From NCBI GenBank assembly GCA_007128085.1, contig SKYC01000025.1, positions 1 through 9,156 of the forward strand: DNA of 9,156 bases. Reading direction: 5' to 3'. Numbering within the stretch: the first letter of the stretch is position 1; each line of letters opens with the position of its first letter. This document shows, piece by piece, positions 1 to 6,704 of the stretch. A program made the translations under genes and the position numbers. The stretch comes from Saprospiraceae bacterium. GTDB lineage: Bacteria > Bacteroidota > Bacteroidia > Chitinophagales > Saprospiraceae. The notes under the pieces are model-generated. The model worked only from the letters and a program-made list of their open reading frames with translations. It ran no database searches and had not been told where the DNA came from.

Positions 1-436
1 CAAGCAGAATGATACCCATTCCTCCAATCCATTGAGTCATACTTCTCCAGTAGAGCAGACCTTCCGGAATGATTTCTATGTCATCCAAAATTGTAGCTCC
101 TGTGGTGGTAATTCCCGATACAGATTCAAAAAATACATCGACCACTGAAGGTATGCTGCCCGATATTAAAAACGGCAGCATGGAAAAAAGAGAAACTGCA
201 AACCAGGTGAGAAAGACACTTAAGTAGGCCTCTCTTCGGTTCAGACTGCCTTGGGTATTGAATTTGTAATACCACAACAGAGCTCCAAATGCTACTGTAA
301 TTAAACTGGATATAGAAAGTGGCCAGTGATCACCGCTCTCCAGCACCAGGGCAACTGGAATTGAGGTCGCCATGAGCATCCCGAGAATGATCAGGGTTAC
401 ACCTATAAAATTAGAGATGTGTTCAAAATTGATCAT
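1..436 (-). CDS. trkH: Trk-type potassium uptake protein TrkH, N-terminal part (cut by window edge)
   Basis: This is the membrane channel subunit of a Trk/Ktr potassium uptake system; 145 codons are present and the rest lies beyond position 1. The translation starts MINFEHISNFIGV and shows hydrophobic stretches at about residues 9-31, 40-57 and 71-92. These are followed by the first pore loop with a selectivity-filter motif SGITTTGATIL (residues 107-117, Gly113 in the filter) and then WRSMTQWIGGMG (130-141), both hallmarks of the TrkH/KtrB superfamily. The ATG (436-434) overlaps the TGA of trkA (435-433) as ATGA, so translational coupling is likely and the start is well fixed. TrkA would be its cytoplasmic regulatory partner. 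Family assignment is firm; whether coupling is to H+ or Na+ cannot be told. Confidence 0.95.
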   Translation of the reverse strand, partial: MINFEHISNFIGVTLIILGMLMATSIPVALVLESGDHWPLSISSLITVAFGALLWYYKFNTQGSLNRREAYLSVFLTWFAVSLFSMLPFLISGSIPSVVDVFFESVSGITTTGATILDDIEIIPEGLLYWRSMTQWIGGMGIILL

Positions 437-1773
437 TGGAATAATTTCTCCAATTTAGAAATGGAATCTGGCATCCCGAAGATGATCACTTTGTCGTCTT
501 TTTGAAGTACCACATCATCTGAAGGGAAGATCACTTCTTTACCTCTTACAATGGTACCGATCATCGCATTTTTCGGGAATTGTATTTTCCCGAGAGGCCT
601 CCGGGTCAGTTTGTTTTCTTTGTAAACGATAAACTCAATGATTTCACCTTCCAGGCCGTGCAAACTCGTAATAGCTACAATTTTTCCTTTTCTGACAAAG
701 CGGAAAATATTGTTGGCAGCGATGAGTTTTTTATTAATGATGGTATCTATTCCGATATTTTGAGATATTCGGGTGTAATCCATACTGTCCACCAGTGCTA
801 TGGTTTTGTAAACTCCGCAATTCTTGGCCAGGAGGCTGGTTAAAATATTTACCTGCGTATCACTGGTTACGGAAATAAAGGAATCCATCTCTTCAAGACC
901 CTCCTCGCGCAGTTGATCCAGTTTGTTGTTGGCGCATTTTACGACCAATACGTCCTTGAGGTTTTTTGCCAACCACTTACAACGCTCTTCACTCTCCTCA
1001 ATGAGTGTTACCGAAAAGTCACGCTGAAGGAGTGAAGCCGTATCGTAACCTAAATCACTACCTCCGTTGATCATTACTGTTCGGATAGTCTCCTCCTTTT
1101 TCCCTACAATTTTGAATATTTCATTGACCTCTTTTTTCCTGACGAGAAAATATATATGGTCAGATCTCCTCAAAATCAGTTGTGGATCAGGGATCAGGGT
1201 TTTGTTCCCCCTTAAAACTACAATGGGCCTGAAGTGAATCTGGGGACTGCCTTTCTCTATTTCATCAATGGTGTGGTTGGCAATGGGTGAATTATCTTCT
1301 ATGGAAAGTCCGATAAGAGAAACGAGTCCATCTTCAAAATTAAAAAAATCCGTAACGGCTCCCTTTTTGAGCAAGCGGTCGATTTCTGCAGCGGCCAGCT
1401 TGTTGGGGGAAATGAGAGAATCGATACCCAATTCCCTGAATGTTTGTAAAGCCATCTCCTCTAAATACTCCTTATTGTGAACCCGGGCTATGGTTTGTTT
1501 GGCACCGAGTTTTTTGGCAAAAAGTGCAGTTATGAGATTTGTTTTTTCAGAGGTGGTCAACCCCAAAACAAGATCGGATTTTCCCGCCTGAGCTTTGTCC
1601 ATTACCGATTTGATAGAAGCGTCGCCGTGTACGGTTCTGACATCCAAATGAGTGGAGGCGTAGTCCAATACCTCCTGATCGGTATCAATCAATGTGATAT
1701 CCTGCTGCTCAAAAGACAATAACTTGGCGAGGTGAAATCCTATCTCTCCGGCTCCCGCAATAACGATCTTCAT
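433..1773 (-). CDS. trkA: Trk system potassium uptake regulatory protein TrkA
   Basis: Cytoplasmic nucleotide-binding subunit that gates the TrkH channel. At 446 residues it has the usual duplicated architecture: RCK_N (about 1-130), TrkA_C (about 145-225), RCK_N (about 230-355) and TrkA_C (about 365-446). The first Rossmann half is canonical: GAGEIG at 7-12, acidic residues Asp30/Asp32 after the second strand, and GDA at 50-52. The second half has GGSDLG at 237-242 and Glu259/Glu260, but the GD pair expected after the third strand is replaced by CANN (280-283), so nucleotide binding there may be weaker or different. The length matches E. coli TrkA (about 458). It is the first gene of a trkA-trkH unit. 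The start has no Shine-Dalgarno sequence, but MKIVIAGAGEIG is the expected N-terminus. Confidence 0.95.
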   Translation of the reverse strand: MKIVIAGAGEIGFHLAKLLSFEQQDITLIDTDQEVLDYASTHLDVRTVHGDASIKSVMDKAQAGKSDLVLGLTTSEKTNLITALFAKKLGAKQTIARVHNKEYLEEMALQTFRELGIDSLISPNKLAAAEIDRLLKKGAVTDFFNFEDGLVSLIGLSIEDNSPIANHTIDEIEKGSPQIHFRPIVVLRGNKTLIPDPQLILRRSDHIYFLVRKKEVNEIFKIVGKKEETIRTVMINGGSDLGYDTASLLQRDFSVTLIEESEERCKWLAKNLKDVLVVKCANNKLDQLREEGLEEMDSFISVTSDTQVNILTSLLAKNCGVYKTIALVDSMDYTRISQNIGIDTIINKKLIAANNIFRFVRKGKIVAITSLHGLEGEIIEFIVYKENKLTRRPLGKIQFPKNAMIGTIVRGKEVIFPSDDVVLQKDDKVIIFGMPDSISKLEKLFQ

Positions 1774-2148
1774 TTTTATACTTTTATTTACAGAGCGATG
1801 TGTACTTACTCTGAATTTGATTCCATTTTTTTAACCGATATATTCGAAGGACTTGTCATGGCCCTGAATCTAAATTAAGGAGGACTGGATTATAGGTCTC
1901 CTTGCTCTATAGACTTTCTTGAATTAAACGAACCTTGGGGTGAATCACATTCCGTCCGTATATCCCCAAAACAAATGTATGTTATTTTACTCATTTGGTA
2001 ATCATAAGTTGAAAAAAATGGTACTTTAATCCAGGGTTATGTTTTTACAGTCCCTCAAATTGGAGAGGGAGAAGGGATCTAAATTGAACAGGAAGTTTGA
2101 ACAATTCAGGCACTGATCTAATTGTTTATTCAGATAAAAGATTGAAAT
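1774..2148. other. 375-base divergent spacer between trkA and the LMW-PTP gene
   Basis: No convincing gene is visible here. The longest - strand frames starting with ATG are 34 and 17 codons and look random. The spacer must hold promoters for both outward-facing units. The best match is TACATTTG on the - strand at 1979-1972, listed separately. Nearer the + strand gene there is a small perfect hairpin, TCCCTC (2051-2056) with GAGGGA (2065-2070) and an 8-base loop, of unknown role. No clear TTTG/TAnnTTTG pair with correct spacing was found for the + strand gene. Confidence 0.6.
1972..1979 (-). promoter_or_regulatory. Possible -7 element upstream of trkA
   Basis: Read on the - strand the sequence is TACATTTG, a full match to the Bacteroidota -7 consensus TAnnTTTG. 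No TTTG is found at the expected 17-23 bases upstream, so only half of the promoter is supported. If real, transcription would start near 1965 and leave a leader of about 190 bases before the trkA ATG. Confidence 0.3.
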
Positions 2149-2595
2149 ATGCGACTATTGATGGTATGTCTTGGCAATATTTGCCGCTCTCCTTTGGCAG
2201 AGGGCATTATGCGGGAAAAAATAAAAGAAAACGGACTCGATTGGGAAGTGGACTCGGCCGGAACATCCTCCTATCACATAGGTGAAAAACCTGACCCTCG
2301 CTCAATCGAAACCGGCGATCTCAATGGAATCGACATCAGGGGTCAACGCGCGCGACAGTTTAAAAGAATTGATTTTGATCTTTTCGATAAAATTTATGTA
2401 ATGGACAACAGCAACTACAGCGATATTGCATCCATGACCGACAACCTAAAGCACCTGGAAAAGGTTAAACTGATACTGGAAGAGGGGTATCCGGGAGAAA
2501 ACAGAGAAGTTCCGGATCCTTACTGGAACAATCGATTCTCCGATGTGTTCCAAATGTTGGATCACTCTTGCGAACAAATTGTACTTAAAAATTAA
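2149..2595 (+). CDS. Low-molecular-weight protein tyrosine phosphatase
   Basis: Cytosolic phosphatase that removes phosphate from tyrosine residues through a cysteinyl-phosphate intermediate. The product has 148 residues, close to the family norm of about 150-160. The P-loop is at the N-terminus: VCLGNICRSP, giving Cys7-x5-Arg13 with Ser14. The general acid loop is DPYW (Asp123-Trp126). The typical SAGTSSYHIGEKPDPRS segment follows at 36-52. The start is fixed because only five residues precede the first-strand valine of the P-loop. There is no Shine-Dalgarno motif, only an A-rich leader. Ferritin follows 15 bases downstream, so the two are probably co-transcribed. In many bacteria such enzymes act with a tyrosine kinase in capsule export, but no kinase or polysaccharide gene is nearby, so the target is unknown. 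Arsenate reductases of the same fold are a less likely alternative, because they need extra C-terminal cysteines that are absent here. Confidence 0.93.
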   Translation: MRLLMVCLGNICRSPLAEGIMREKIKENGLDWEVDSAGTSSYHIGEKPDPRSIETGDLNGIDIRGQRARQFKRIDFDLFDKIYVMDNSNYSDIASMTDNLKHLEKVKLILEEGYPGENREVPDPYWNNRFSDVFQMLDHSCEQIVLKN

Positions 2596-2610
2596 AAAAA
2601 AAAACGAATT

Positions 2611-3114
2611 ATGATTTCCAAAGAAATTGAAAAAGCACTGAACAATCAAATTTCTCTTGAGGGGTATGCCTCTCATCTTTATTTGTCAATGGCGGCCTGG
2701 TGCGACCGACAGGGGCTTGAGGGATGTAAGAGTTTTCTGATGGATCAATCCGATGAGGAGCGATTCCATATGTTGAAAATTTACGAATACATGAGCGAAG
2801 TGGACGGTCATGCCAGGACTCCAAAAATTGATCAGCCACCCGAGGATTTTAAATCTGTAAAAAGTTTGTTTGAATTGCTTTACGAGCACGAGCAAAAAGT
2901 GACCCAATCTATTCACGATTTGGTAGATCTGGCCTATTCTGAAAAAGATTATACCACGCTGAACTTCCTTCAATGGTATGTGGAAGAACAAAGGGAAGAA
3001 GAAGACATGGCGAGAAGCATTTTGGATAAAATCAATCTCATCGGAGATAGTCCGCAATCCCTGTACTTTATAGATATCGAGCTGGAGAAGATTAGTGGAG
3101 ATTCTTCCGACTAA
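2611..3114 (+). CDS. ftnA: Non-heme ferritin (FtnA type), iron storage
   Basis: Iron-storage ferritin that should assemble into a 24-subunit shell, oxidise Fe(II) and store the mineral in the cytoplasm. The 167 residues align almost without gaps to bacterial FtnA. Di-iron ferroxidase ligands are Glu17, Glu50, His53, Glu94 and Gln127/Glu130. The third bacterial iron site is represented by Glu49, Glu126 and Glu129. The LQWYVEEQREEED block (120-132) and the C-terminal SLYFIDIELEKI are characteristic. No heme-binding methionine typical of bacterioferritin is seen at the usual position (Trp/Cys are present near 30), which favours ferritin. It lies 15 bases after the phosphatase stop codon, behind a run of 11 A, and has no Shine-Dalgarno sequence, so it is probably the second gene of a two-gene unit. 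The stop codon sits inside a possible terminator stem. Confidence 0.95.
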   Translation: MISKEIEKALNNQISLEGYASHLYLSMAAWCDRQGLEGCKSFLMDQSDEERFHMLKIYEYMSEVDGHARTPKIDQPPEDFKSVKSLFELLYEHEQKVTQSIHDLVDLAYSEKDYTTLNFLQWYVEEQREEEDMARSILDKINLIGDSPQSLYFIDIELEKISGDSSD

Positions 3115-3160
3115 AGGAGTTGTAATCAGATTAGTTATTCACGAGAAATCCTCTTTAGTC
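3109..3160. terminator. Possible bidirectional terminator between ftnA and the racemase gene
   Basis: GACTAAAG (3109-3116, containing the ftnA stop) pairs perfectly with CTTTAGTC (3153-3160). A further AGGA/TCCT pairing is possible with a two-base bulge. On the + strand the stem is followed by ATTTTG, a short T-tract. The position between two converging genes suits a shared terminator. The loop is long (36 bases) and the T-tract weak, so confidence is limited. Confidence 0.35.
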
Positions 3161-3184
3161 ATTTTGACATGGGAGAAAACAAAT

Positions 3185-4342
3185 TTACTTGACTACATAT
3201 CTCGGAATGGCAGAGGGTAATCGACTCAGCATTTCGTTGTTGAGTAGGTTGACGGATTCTGTAAAAGAGCTCACTCGGATTACACTGTTTTTCTGTCTTC
3301 CGACCAACACCACTTCATCACCTACTTTTACGTCGGGTATATGTGTTACATTGACCATAAACAAATTCATGTTGATCAGTCCGGTGATGGCCGCTTTTTT
3401 TCCGTGGATTAATACGTGGCCTTTATTGGATTGAGCGCGGGGATATCCATTGCTGTATCCCAGTGGCATGACCGCAATAGTCATGTCACTTTCTGCCTGA
3501 TAGGCTGTTCCATATCCGATAAACTGGCCTGCGGAAACCGATCGGAGGTCCATGACATCCGTCTTCCAGGTGATGATTCTCTTGAGGATTCGATCCGATT
3601 TTTTACCTACCTCATGGAGGTGGTGGTAGTATATGTCCGGAGAAGGCCAGAAACCGTACTGTATAACTCCGGTGCGCACCATATTGTAGCGGGTGTTGGG
3701 ATAAGCAAGCGATGCCGCAGAAGAAGCCAGGTGGATGTATTTAGGTGAAAACTTTTTGGTTTTGAGTTTTTTCACCATATCCTGAAAAGTCTTTACCTGA
3801 GCATCGATTTTAAATTTTGATGAATCACTTTCAGCCCCTCCGAGATGCGAGCAAAAACCCTCAAACTTCAGGTGTTTTTGGTTCCTTTTTAAAAAGGTGA
3901 TGGTCTTGGAAAATTCATCGCAGGGCAGTCCGGTTCTGTTGGCTCCTGATTCAACTTCAATGTGCAAAAGGGCTTTCTTGCCGATTTTTTTTGCACACTC
4001 TAAAACCAACTTTAAGCGGTCGTAGTTGAAGATGTAAAATTCAATGTCATTTTCAATGGCCCAGGGAATATCCTCATCGTAAAGAATCCCCATGATCATA
4101 ATGGAGGATTCCGGACTCTTACAAAGCAAAACTTCGTTTGCTTCGTGAGCAGAGGCCACCGAGAAGTGGTTGATTCCGGTTTTTTCTGCCATGGGGACAA
4201 AGGGGTCAATACCGTGACCGTAGGCATTGGCTTTTACGACCGATGAGATTCTGATTCCCGGACCAATTTTTCTTCTTACGAAGTTCAGATTGGCTTTAAG
4301 TGCCATCTGACTCAGTTCAATTCTCGAAGAGTGCCTTACCAT
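3185..4342 (-). CDS. Alanine racemase family PLP enzyme with an altered substrate pocket
   Basis: PLP-dependent fold-type III racemase, 385 residues, normal length for the family. The PLP lysine is Lys37 in VVKANAYGHG, the second catalytic base is Tyr277 in GYGTAY, and Arg223 (NMVRTG) is the residue that contacts the PLP pyridine nitrogen. Arg136 and His166 are also kept. Three positions differ from classical alanine racemases. The carbamylated lysine of the KvDTG motif is Glu129. The GRxxMD motif reads GLINMN (321-326), so Asp becomes Asn326. The tyrosine before Glu in the C-terminal YE motif is Asn369 (NNE). A racemase is secure; L-alanine as the substrate is not, and serine or another amino acid is possible. 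The ATG overlaps the end of the upstream 665-residue gene by 7 bases (ATGGTAA), so the two are surely expressed together. Many Bacteroidota supply cell-wall D-alanine from a MurF-Alr fusion, so this standalone enzyme may be a second, specialised copy. Confidence 0.9.
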   Translation of the reverse strand: MVRHSSRIELSQMALKANLNFVRRKIGPGIRISSVVKANAYGHGIDPFVPMAEKTGINHFSVASAHEANEVLLCKSPESSIMIMGILYDEDIPWAIENDIEFYIFNYDRLKLVLECAKKIGKKALLHIEVESGANRTGLPCDEFSKTITFLKRNQKHLKFEGFCSHLGGAESDSSKFKIDAQVKTFQDMVKKLKTKKFSPKYIHLASSAASLAYPNTRYNMVRTGVIQYGFWPSPDIYYHHLHEVGKKSDRILKRIITWKTDVMDLRSVSAGQFIGYGTAYQAESDMTIAVMPLGYSNGYPRAQSNKGHVLIHGKKAAITGLINMNLFMVNVTHIPDVKVGDEVVLVGRQKNSVIRVSSFTESVNLLNNEMLSRLPSAIPRYVVK

Positions 4343-6333
4343 ATTGCCGGGATATCACTCCACAAATATTGTTTACCCCAACTAGTCTCAGCCAGTTCTC
4401 TGATTTTTTTGATGGTTTTACTTTCCACTTTTTTTATTTTTTTTGTTTTAATGGACGGGTGAAAATGAAATGCGTAAACCCGTGCTGCCAATTCTTCAAA
4501 AGGAAGGGAAGACTCTCCGGCTTCCTCTCCATTTCCGTATACGGTCGGTCTAATTTCCTGACCCCAGTTTTTTCGTCCCTCATTATTGGGATTGAGAAAA
4601 TAGGCCCTCATTTTTCCATCCTGACCCTTTTTAACCCTCAGTAAAGAGATGGCGTGAAAACCCAGCATTTTTGCCTGTGAAGAGGTGATGAAAATACCGA
4701 GTGGACTCGGGTAGGTCATCATTTTATTGCCGTTGTACTCCGGGTGAAAATTATTGAAAAATAATTGAACAAAGCCGTTGTAATCCCGAATGGAATTGCT
4801 GGTGTAATCATAGGCCGATGCAAAACCCGTTTGAATCCACTGACCGTACATGGCCGGGTTTACCCATTTGTGCGGATCTTCGATTCGCCCCGCTGCCCGC
4901 CTCATCATTTCATTGTAAATTTTATCGAGATGCGGTACCAAAATGGCGGATACGACGTCCAGATCGTGATCCAGTTGATCGACCAACCCCTTTCCAAGGT
5001 GGTTGGAGTTCAACTCTACATTCTCAAATCGCATCAACAGACGGTTCTGAGTAGCGACATTGATAATCATATCAATCAACTTAGCCGGAGCGTGCTGACT
5101 CCACAAACTGATGGCTCTCGCAGATTGACATGTCGGATTGTTGCCCTGGCTGACCCCGAGGGGCTGTCCGAGTATTCTTATGGTACCACTCAATACAAAG
5201 GGCAAAACCGGAGTATTACCGTAACTTTTCGGAAGTGATTTTCTTATTTGCCTGGTGACTACCGGGTGAATTTTGACATTTCTCATGTTGTTGAGTCCGG
5301 CTTTAACGGCTCTTCTCGAAAGCAGTGCTTTATTGAGAATGTTACTCAATCCATTAATATACTGCTTGCTACCTGGAATAGCCAGTTCGGGAATAAAGGT
5401 GAACAACCAACTTTTGTGGTCTTCCCACTGCGCTTCACCGCCGGCAGTCAATGCCAAAACCGCTTTGATCAAGGAATTGCTTTCCGGGTGTGTCTCCAAT
5501 ATATGGATCAACAAGGAGGAATGAAAACGACTCACCAAGCCGGTATTTTCCATTGCTTCCCCCATCTCACGAGCCTCTTTTTTAATCTCCTGTACCGAAA
5601 GTTTTTTGAGTTTTTCACCATATTCCTCCAACGTTTCGCAGCCTTGTGATACCTTAGAAGGGTGGAAGCAAGCGTTTATATAATACAGTAATTTCTTATC
5701 AGCAGCCTTGTTTTTAACGATCTTGACCCGATCTTTTATCAGTCGAATTAATTCGACAATTTTTTGGGTTTCCACCGGTCGCTGAATACAGTGAATTTCA
5801 ATTTCATCTGCGATTCGCTCCTTCATGGAATCCATCGGAATATGCTCCAGCAGATATCTGAACAGTAAATTGATCTTTTGGAATTCCCTTTTACTCAACC
5901 GCATTCTGGCTTCCTCATTCATCACTCCTAAAGCGATGTCGAGATTGTTTACAACCACTTGTTCCAGGTAGTAAGCTGCCTCTTCCCTGCTGATCTCCCG
6001 GTGATTGTACCTTCCATCCGCAATGGCGAGCATTCGGAGGTCACTCATCAATTCCATGGTGCTGGTAGGGGGGCCTACCAACAGGGTTCCGCGAACCAGG
6101 GAAGGTACAAGTTTTCCGGGTTCATGCCAGTTGGTTCCCTCAAAATAACCGATGCGATCTGCTTCAATGGCATAGGGAATTAAAATATCCAGTCCTCCCT
6201 CCTCCGTGGTAAATCGCTCAATTTGACTCGAAAACTTGAGAGCTTTGTCGGGACGGGTTAAACGCGTAGCTTTTTTAAATTCCTCCAGTGAACGGTCAAG
6301 AGGTTCTGTGTTACTGTAAATTGCTGTCTCCAT
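4336..6333 (-). CDS. 665-residue protein with predicted papain-like thiol enzyme domain, family not recognised
   Basis: I do not recognise this family by name. Residues 1-390 appear mostly helical and charged, with no signal peptide or membrane segment, suggesting a cytosolic protein. The C-terminal part shows a papain-type pattern. VSQGNNPTC gives Gln396 and Cys402 at the same six-residue spacing as Gln19/Cys25 of papain, each as Q-G-x4-C. GFHAISLL gives His560 at the start of a hydrophobic strand, and AYFLNPNN gives Asn581 as third triad member, with NWG at 589-591. This could be a cysteine peptidase, a transglutaminase-like acyl transferase or an amidase; activity is inferred only. A stretch around 98-125 (LRMLAIADGRYNHREIS) recalls the ADG pattern of TerB-like helical domains, but weakly. 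It heads a unit with the overlapping racemase gene. The start at 6333 is supported by a promoter ending about 18 bases upstream. Confidence 0.85.
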   Translation of the reverse strand: METAIYSNTEPLDRSLEEFKKATRLTRPDKALKFSSQIERFTTEEGGLDILIPYAIEADRIGYFEGTNWHEPGKLVPSLVRGTLLVGPPTSTMELMSDLRMLAIADGRYNHREISREEAAYYLEQVVVNNLDIALGVMNEEARMRLSKREFQKINLLFRYLLEHIPMDSMKERIADEIEIHCIQRPVETQKIVELIRLIKDRVKIVKNKAADKKLLYYINACFHPSKVSQGCETLEEYGEKLKKLSVQEIKKEAREMGEAMENTGLVSRFHSSLLIHILETHPESNSLIKAVLALTAGGEAQWEDHKSWLFTFIPELAIPGSKQYINGLSNILNKALLSRRAVKAGLNNMRNVKIHPVVTRQIRKSLPKSYGNTPVLPFVLSGTIRILGQPLGVSQGNNPTCQSARAISLWSQHAPAKLIDMIINVATQNRLLMRFENVELNSNHLGKGLVDQLDHDLDVVSAILVPHLDKIYNEMMRRAAGRIEDPHKWVNPAMYGQWIQTGFASAYDYTSNSIRDYNGFVQLFFNNFHPEYNGNKMMTYPSPLGIFITSSQAKMLGFHAISLLRVKKGQDGKMRAYFLNPNNEGRKNWGQEIRPTVYGNGEEAGESSLPFEELAARVYAFHFHPSIKTKKIKKVESKTIKKIRELAETSWGKQYLWSDIPAIW

Positions 6334-6350
6334 ATTTTATTTTCAGTGGT

Positions 6351-6382
6351 CAAAAGTAATTTCTGTTTTCTTTCAGACCAAA
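6351..6382 (-). promoter_or_regulatory. Bacteroidota-type promoter for the 665-residue gene and racemase
   Basis: On the - strand TTTG (6382-6379) is followed after exactly 20 bases by TACTTTTG (6358-6351). Both boxes match the Bacteroidota primary sigma consensus TTTG / TAnnTTTG, and the spacing is in the normal range. Transcription would begin near 6344-6346, leaving a leader of only about 11-13 bases before the ATG at 6333. This indicates that the 665-residue gene and racemase form their own transcription unit. Confidence 0.7.
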
Positions 6383-6397
6383 AGTTTAGTTTAAATA

Positions 6398-6532
6398 TTA
6401 CTCAAAAATTTCTGTTGTGGATGATTCTGCATTGCTGTAATAACTGATATTCTGCCACTTAACAGTCCAAATCCCTGCTTTTCTATCTATGTGCCTGCAA
6501 ATTGCCTTAACAGAGTAACGAAAGTATCTCAT
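6398..6532 (-). CDS. Possible 44-residue small ORF in the spacer
   Basis: An open frame of 44 codons plus TAA begins MRYFRYSVKAICRH and ends TTEIFE, with a basic N-terminal half and a polar C-terminal half. A perfect AGGAGG lies 10 bases before its ATG (complement of CCTCCT at 6543-6548), which is striking in a window where other genes lack such a site. However, Bacteroidota make little use of Shine-Dalgarno pairing, the spacing is slightly long, and a frame of this length can occur by chance. There is no similarity I recognise. It may be noise or a decayed remnant. Confidence 0.2.
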   Translation of the reverse strand: MRYFRYSVKAICRHIDRKAGIWTVKWQNISYYSNAESSTTEIFE

Positions 6533-6598
6533 TAACGATCTTCCTCCTCATTCGTTGTCCCATTGCATGGTTTGATGAAAGCGATGTATAATTTCAGC

Positions 6599-6632
6599 GA
6601 GACAGAATTCAAATTCAATTGGATTCTGTCTC
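6599..6632 (-). terminator. Strong hairpin downstream of the ATP-grasp gene, possible terminator
   Basis: GAGACAGAAT (6599-6608) pairs perfectly with ATTCTGTCTC (6623-6632). The next inner pair is a T/G mismatch (wobble on the + strand RNA), followed by a C-G pair, leaving a 10-base AT-rich loop at 6611-6620. It begins 73 bases after the ATP-grasp stop codon. No T-tract follows on either strand, so a classical intrinsic terminator is not proven. It could instead stabilise the 3' end of the transcript or bind a protein. Confidence 0.45.
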
Positions 6633-6704
6633 ACTGTCTGGTTATATTCCATTCACGTGTTCTAAAAGAACTAAGGGTTTTTCCGGATGGGGTCCCACCT
6701 GAAA

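Larger units (their letters stand above)
6334..6704. other. 371-base spacer between the ATP-grasp gene and the 665-residue gene
   Basis: The spacer holds a strong hairpin at 6597-6634 region (stem 6599-6632), a possible 44-codon frame at 6398-6532 and a promoter at 6351-6382, each listed on its own. No other gene, tRNA or repeat family was recognised. The arrangement hairpin then promoter suggests that transcription of the ATP-grasp gene ends here and restarts for the next two genes. Confidence 0.6.

Noticed and set aside
1877..1883. AAGGAGG Shine-Dalgarno-like sequence in the trkA spacer
   Set aside because: No start codon opening a usable frame lies at a suitable distance on the + strand.
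2097..2285. 62-codon + strand frame overlapping the phosphatase start
   Set aside because: It is in another frame of the phosphatase gene, whose Cys-x5-Arg loop and DPYW motif are unambiguous.
2594..2604. Run of 11 A as a programmed frameshift or phase-variation site
   Set aside because: It lies after the last sense codon of the phosphatase and before the ferritin start, so length changes would not alter either protein.
3185..4342. Naming the racemase as the housekeeping alr gene for cell wall D-alanine
   Set aside because: Active-site substitutions and coupling to an unknown gene make that role uncertain, so no gene symbol was given.
4765..5649. Long + strand open frames (157 and 133 codons) opposite the 665-residue gene
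   Set aside because: They mirror the coding strand. The - strand frame has a promoter, continuous 665-codon length, papain-like motifs and an overlap with the racemase gene.
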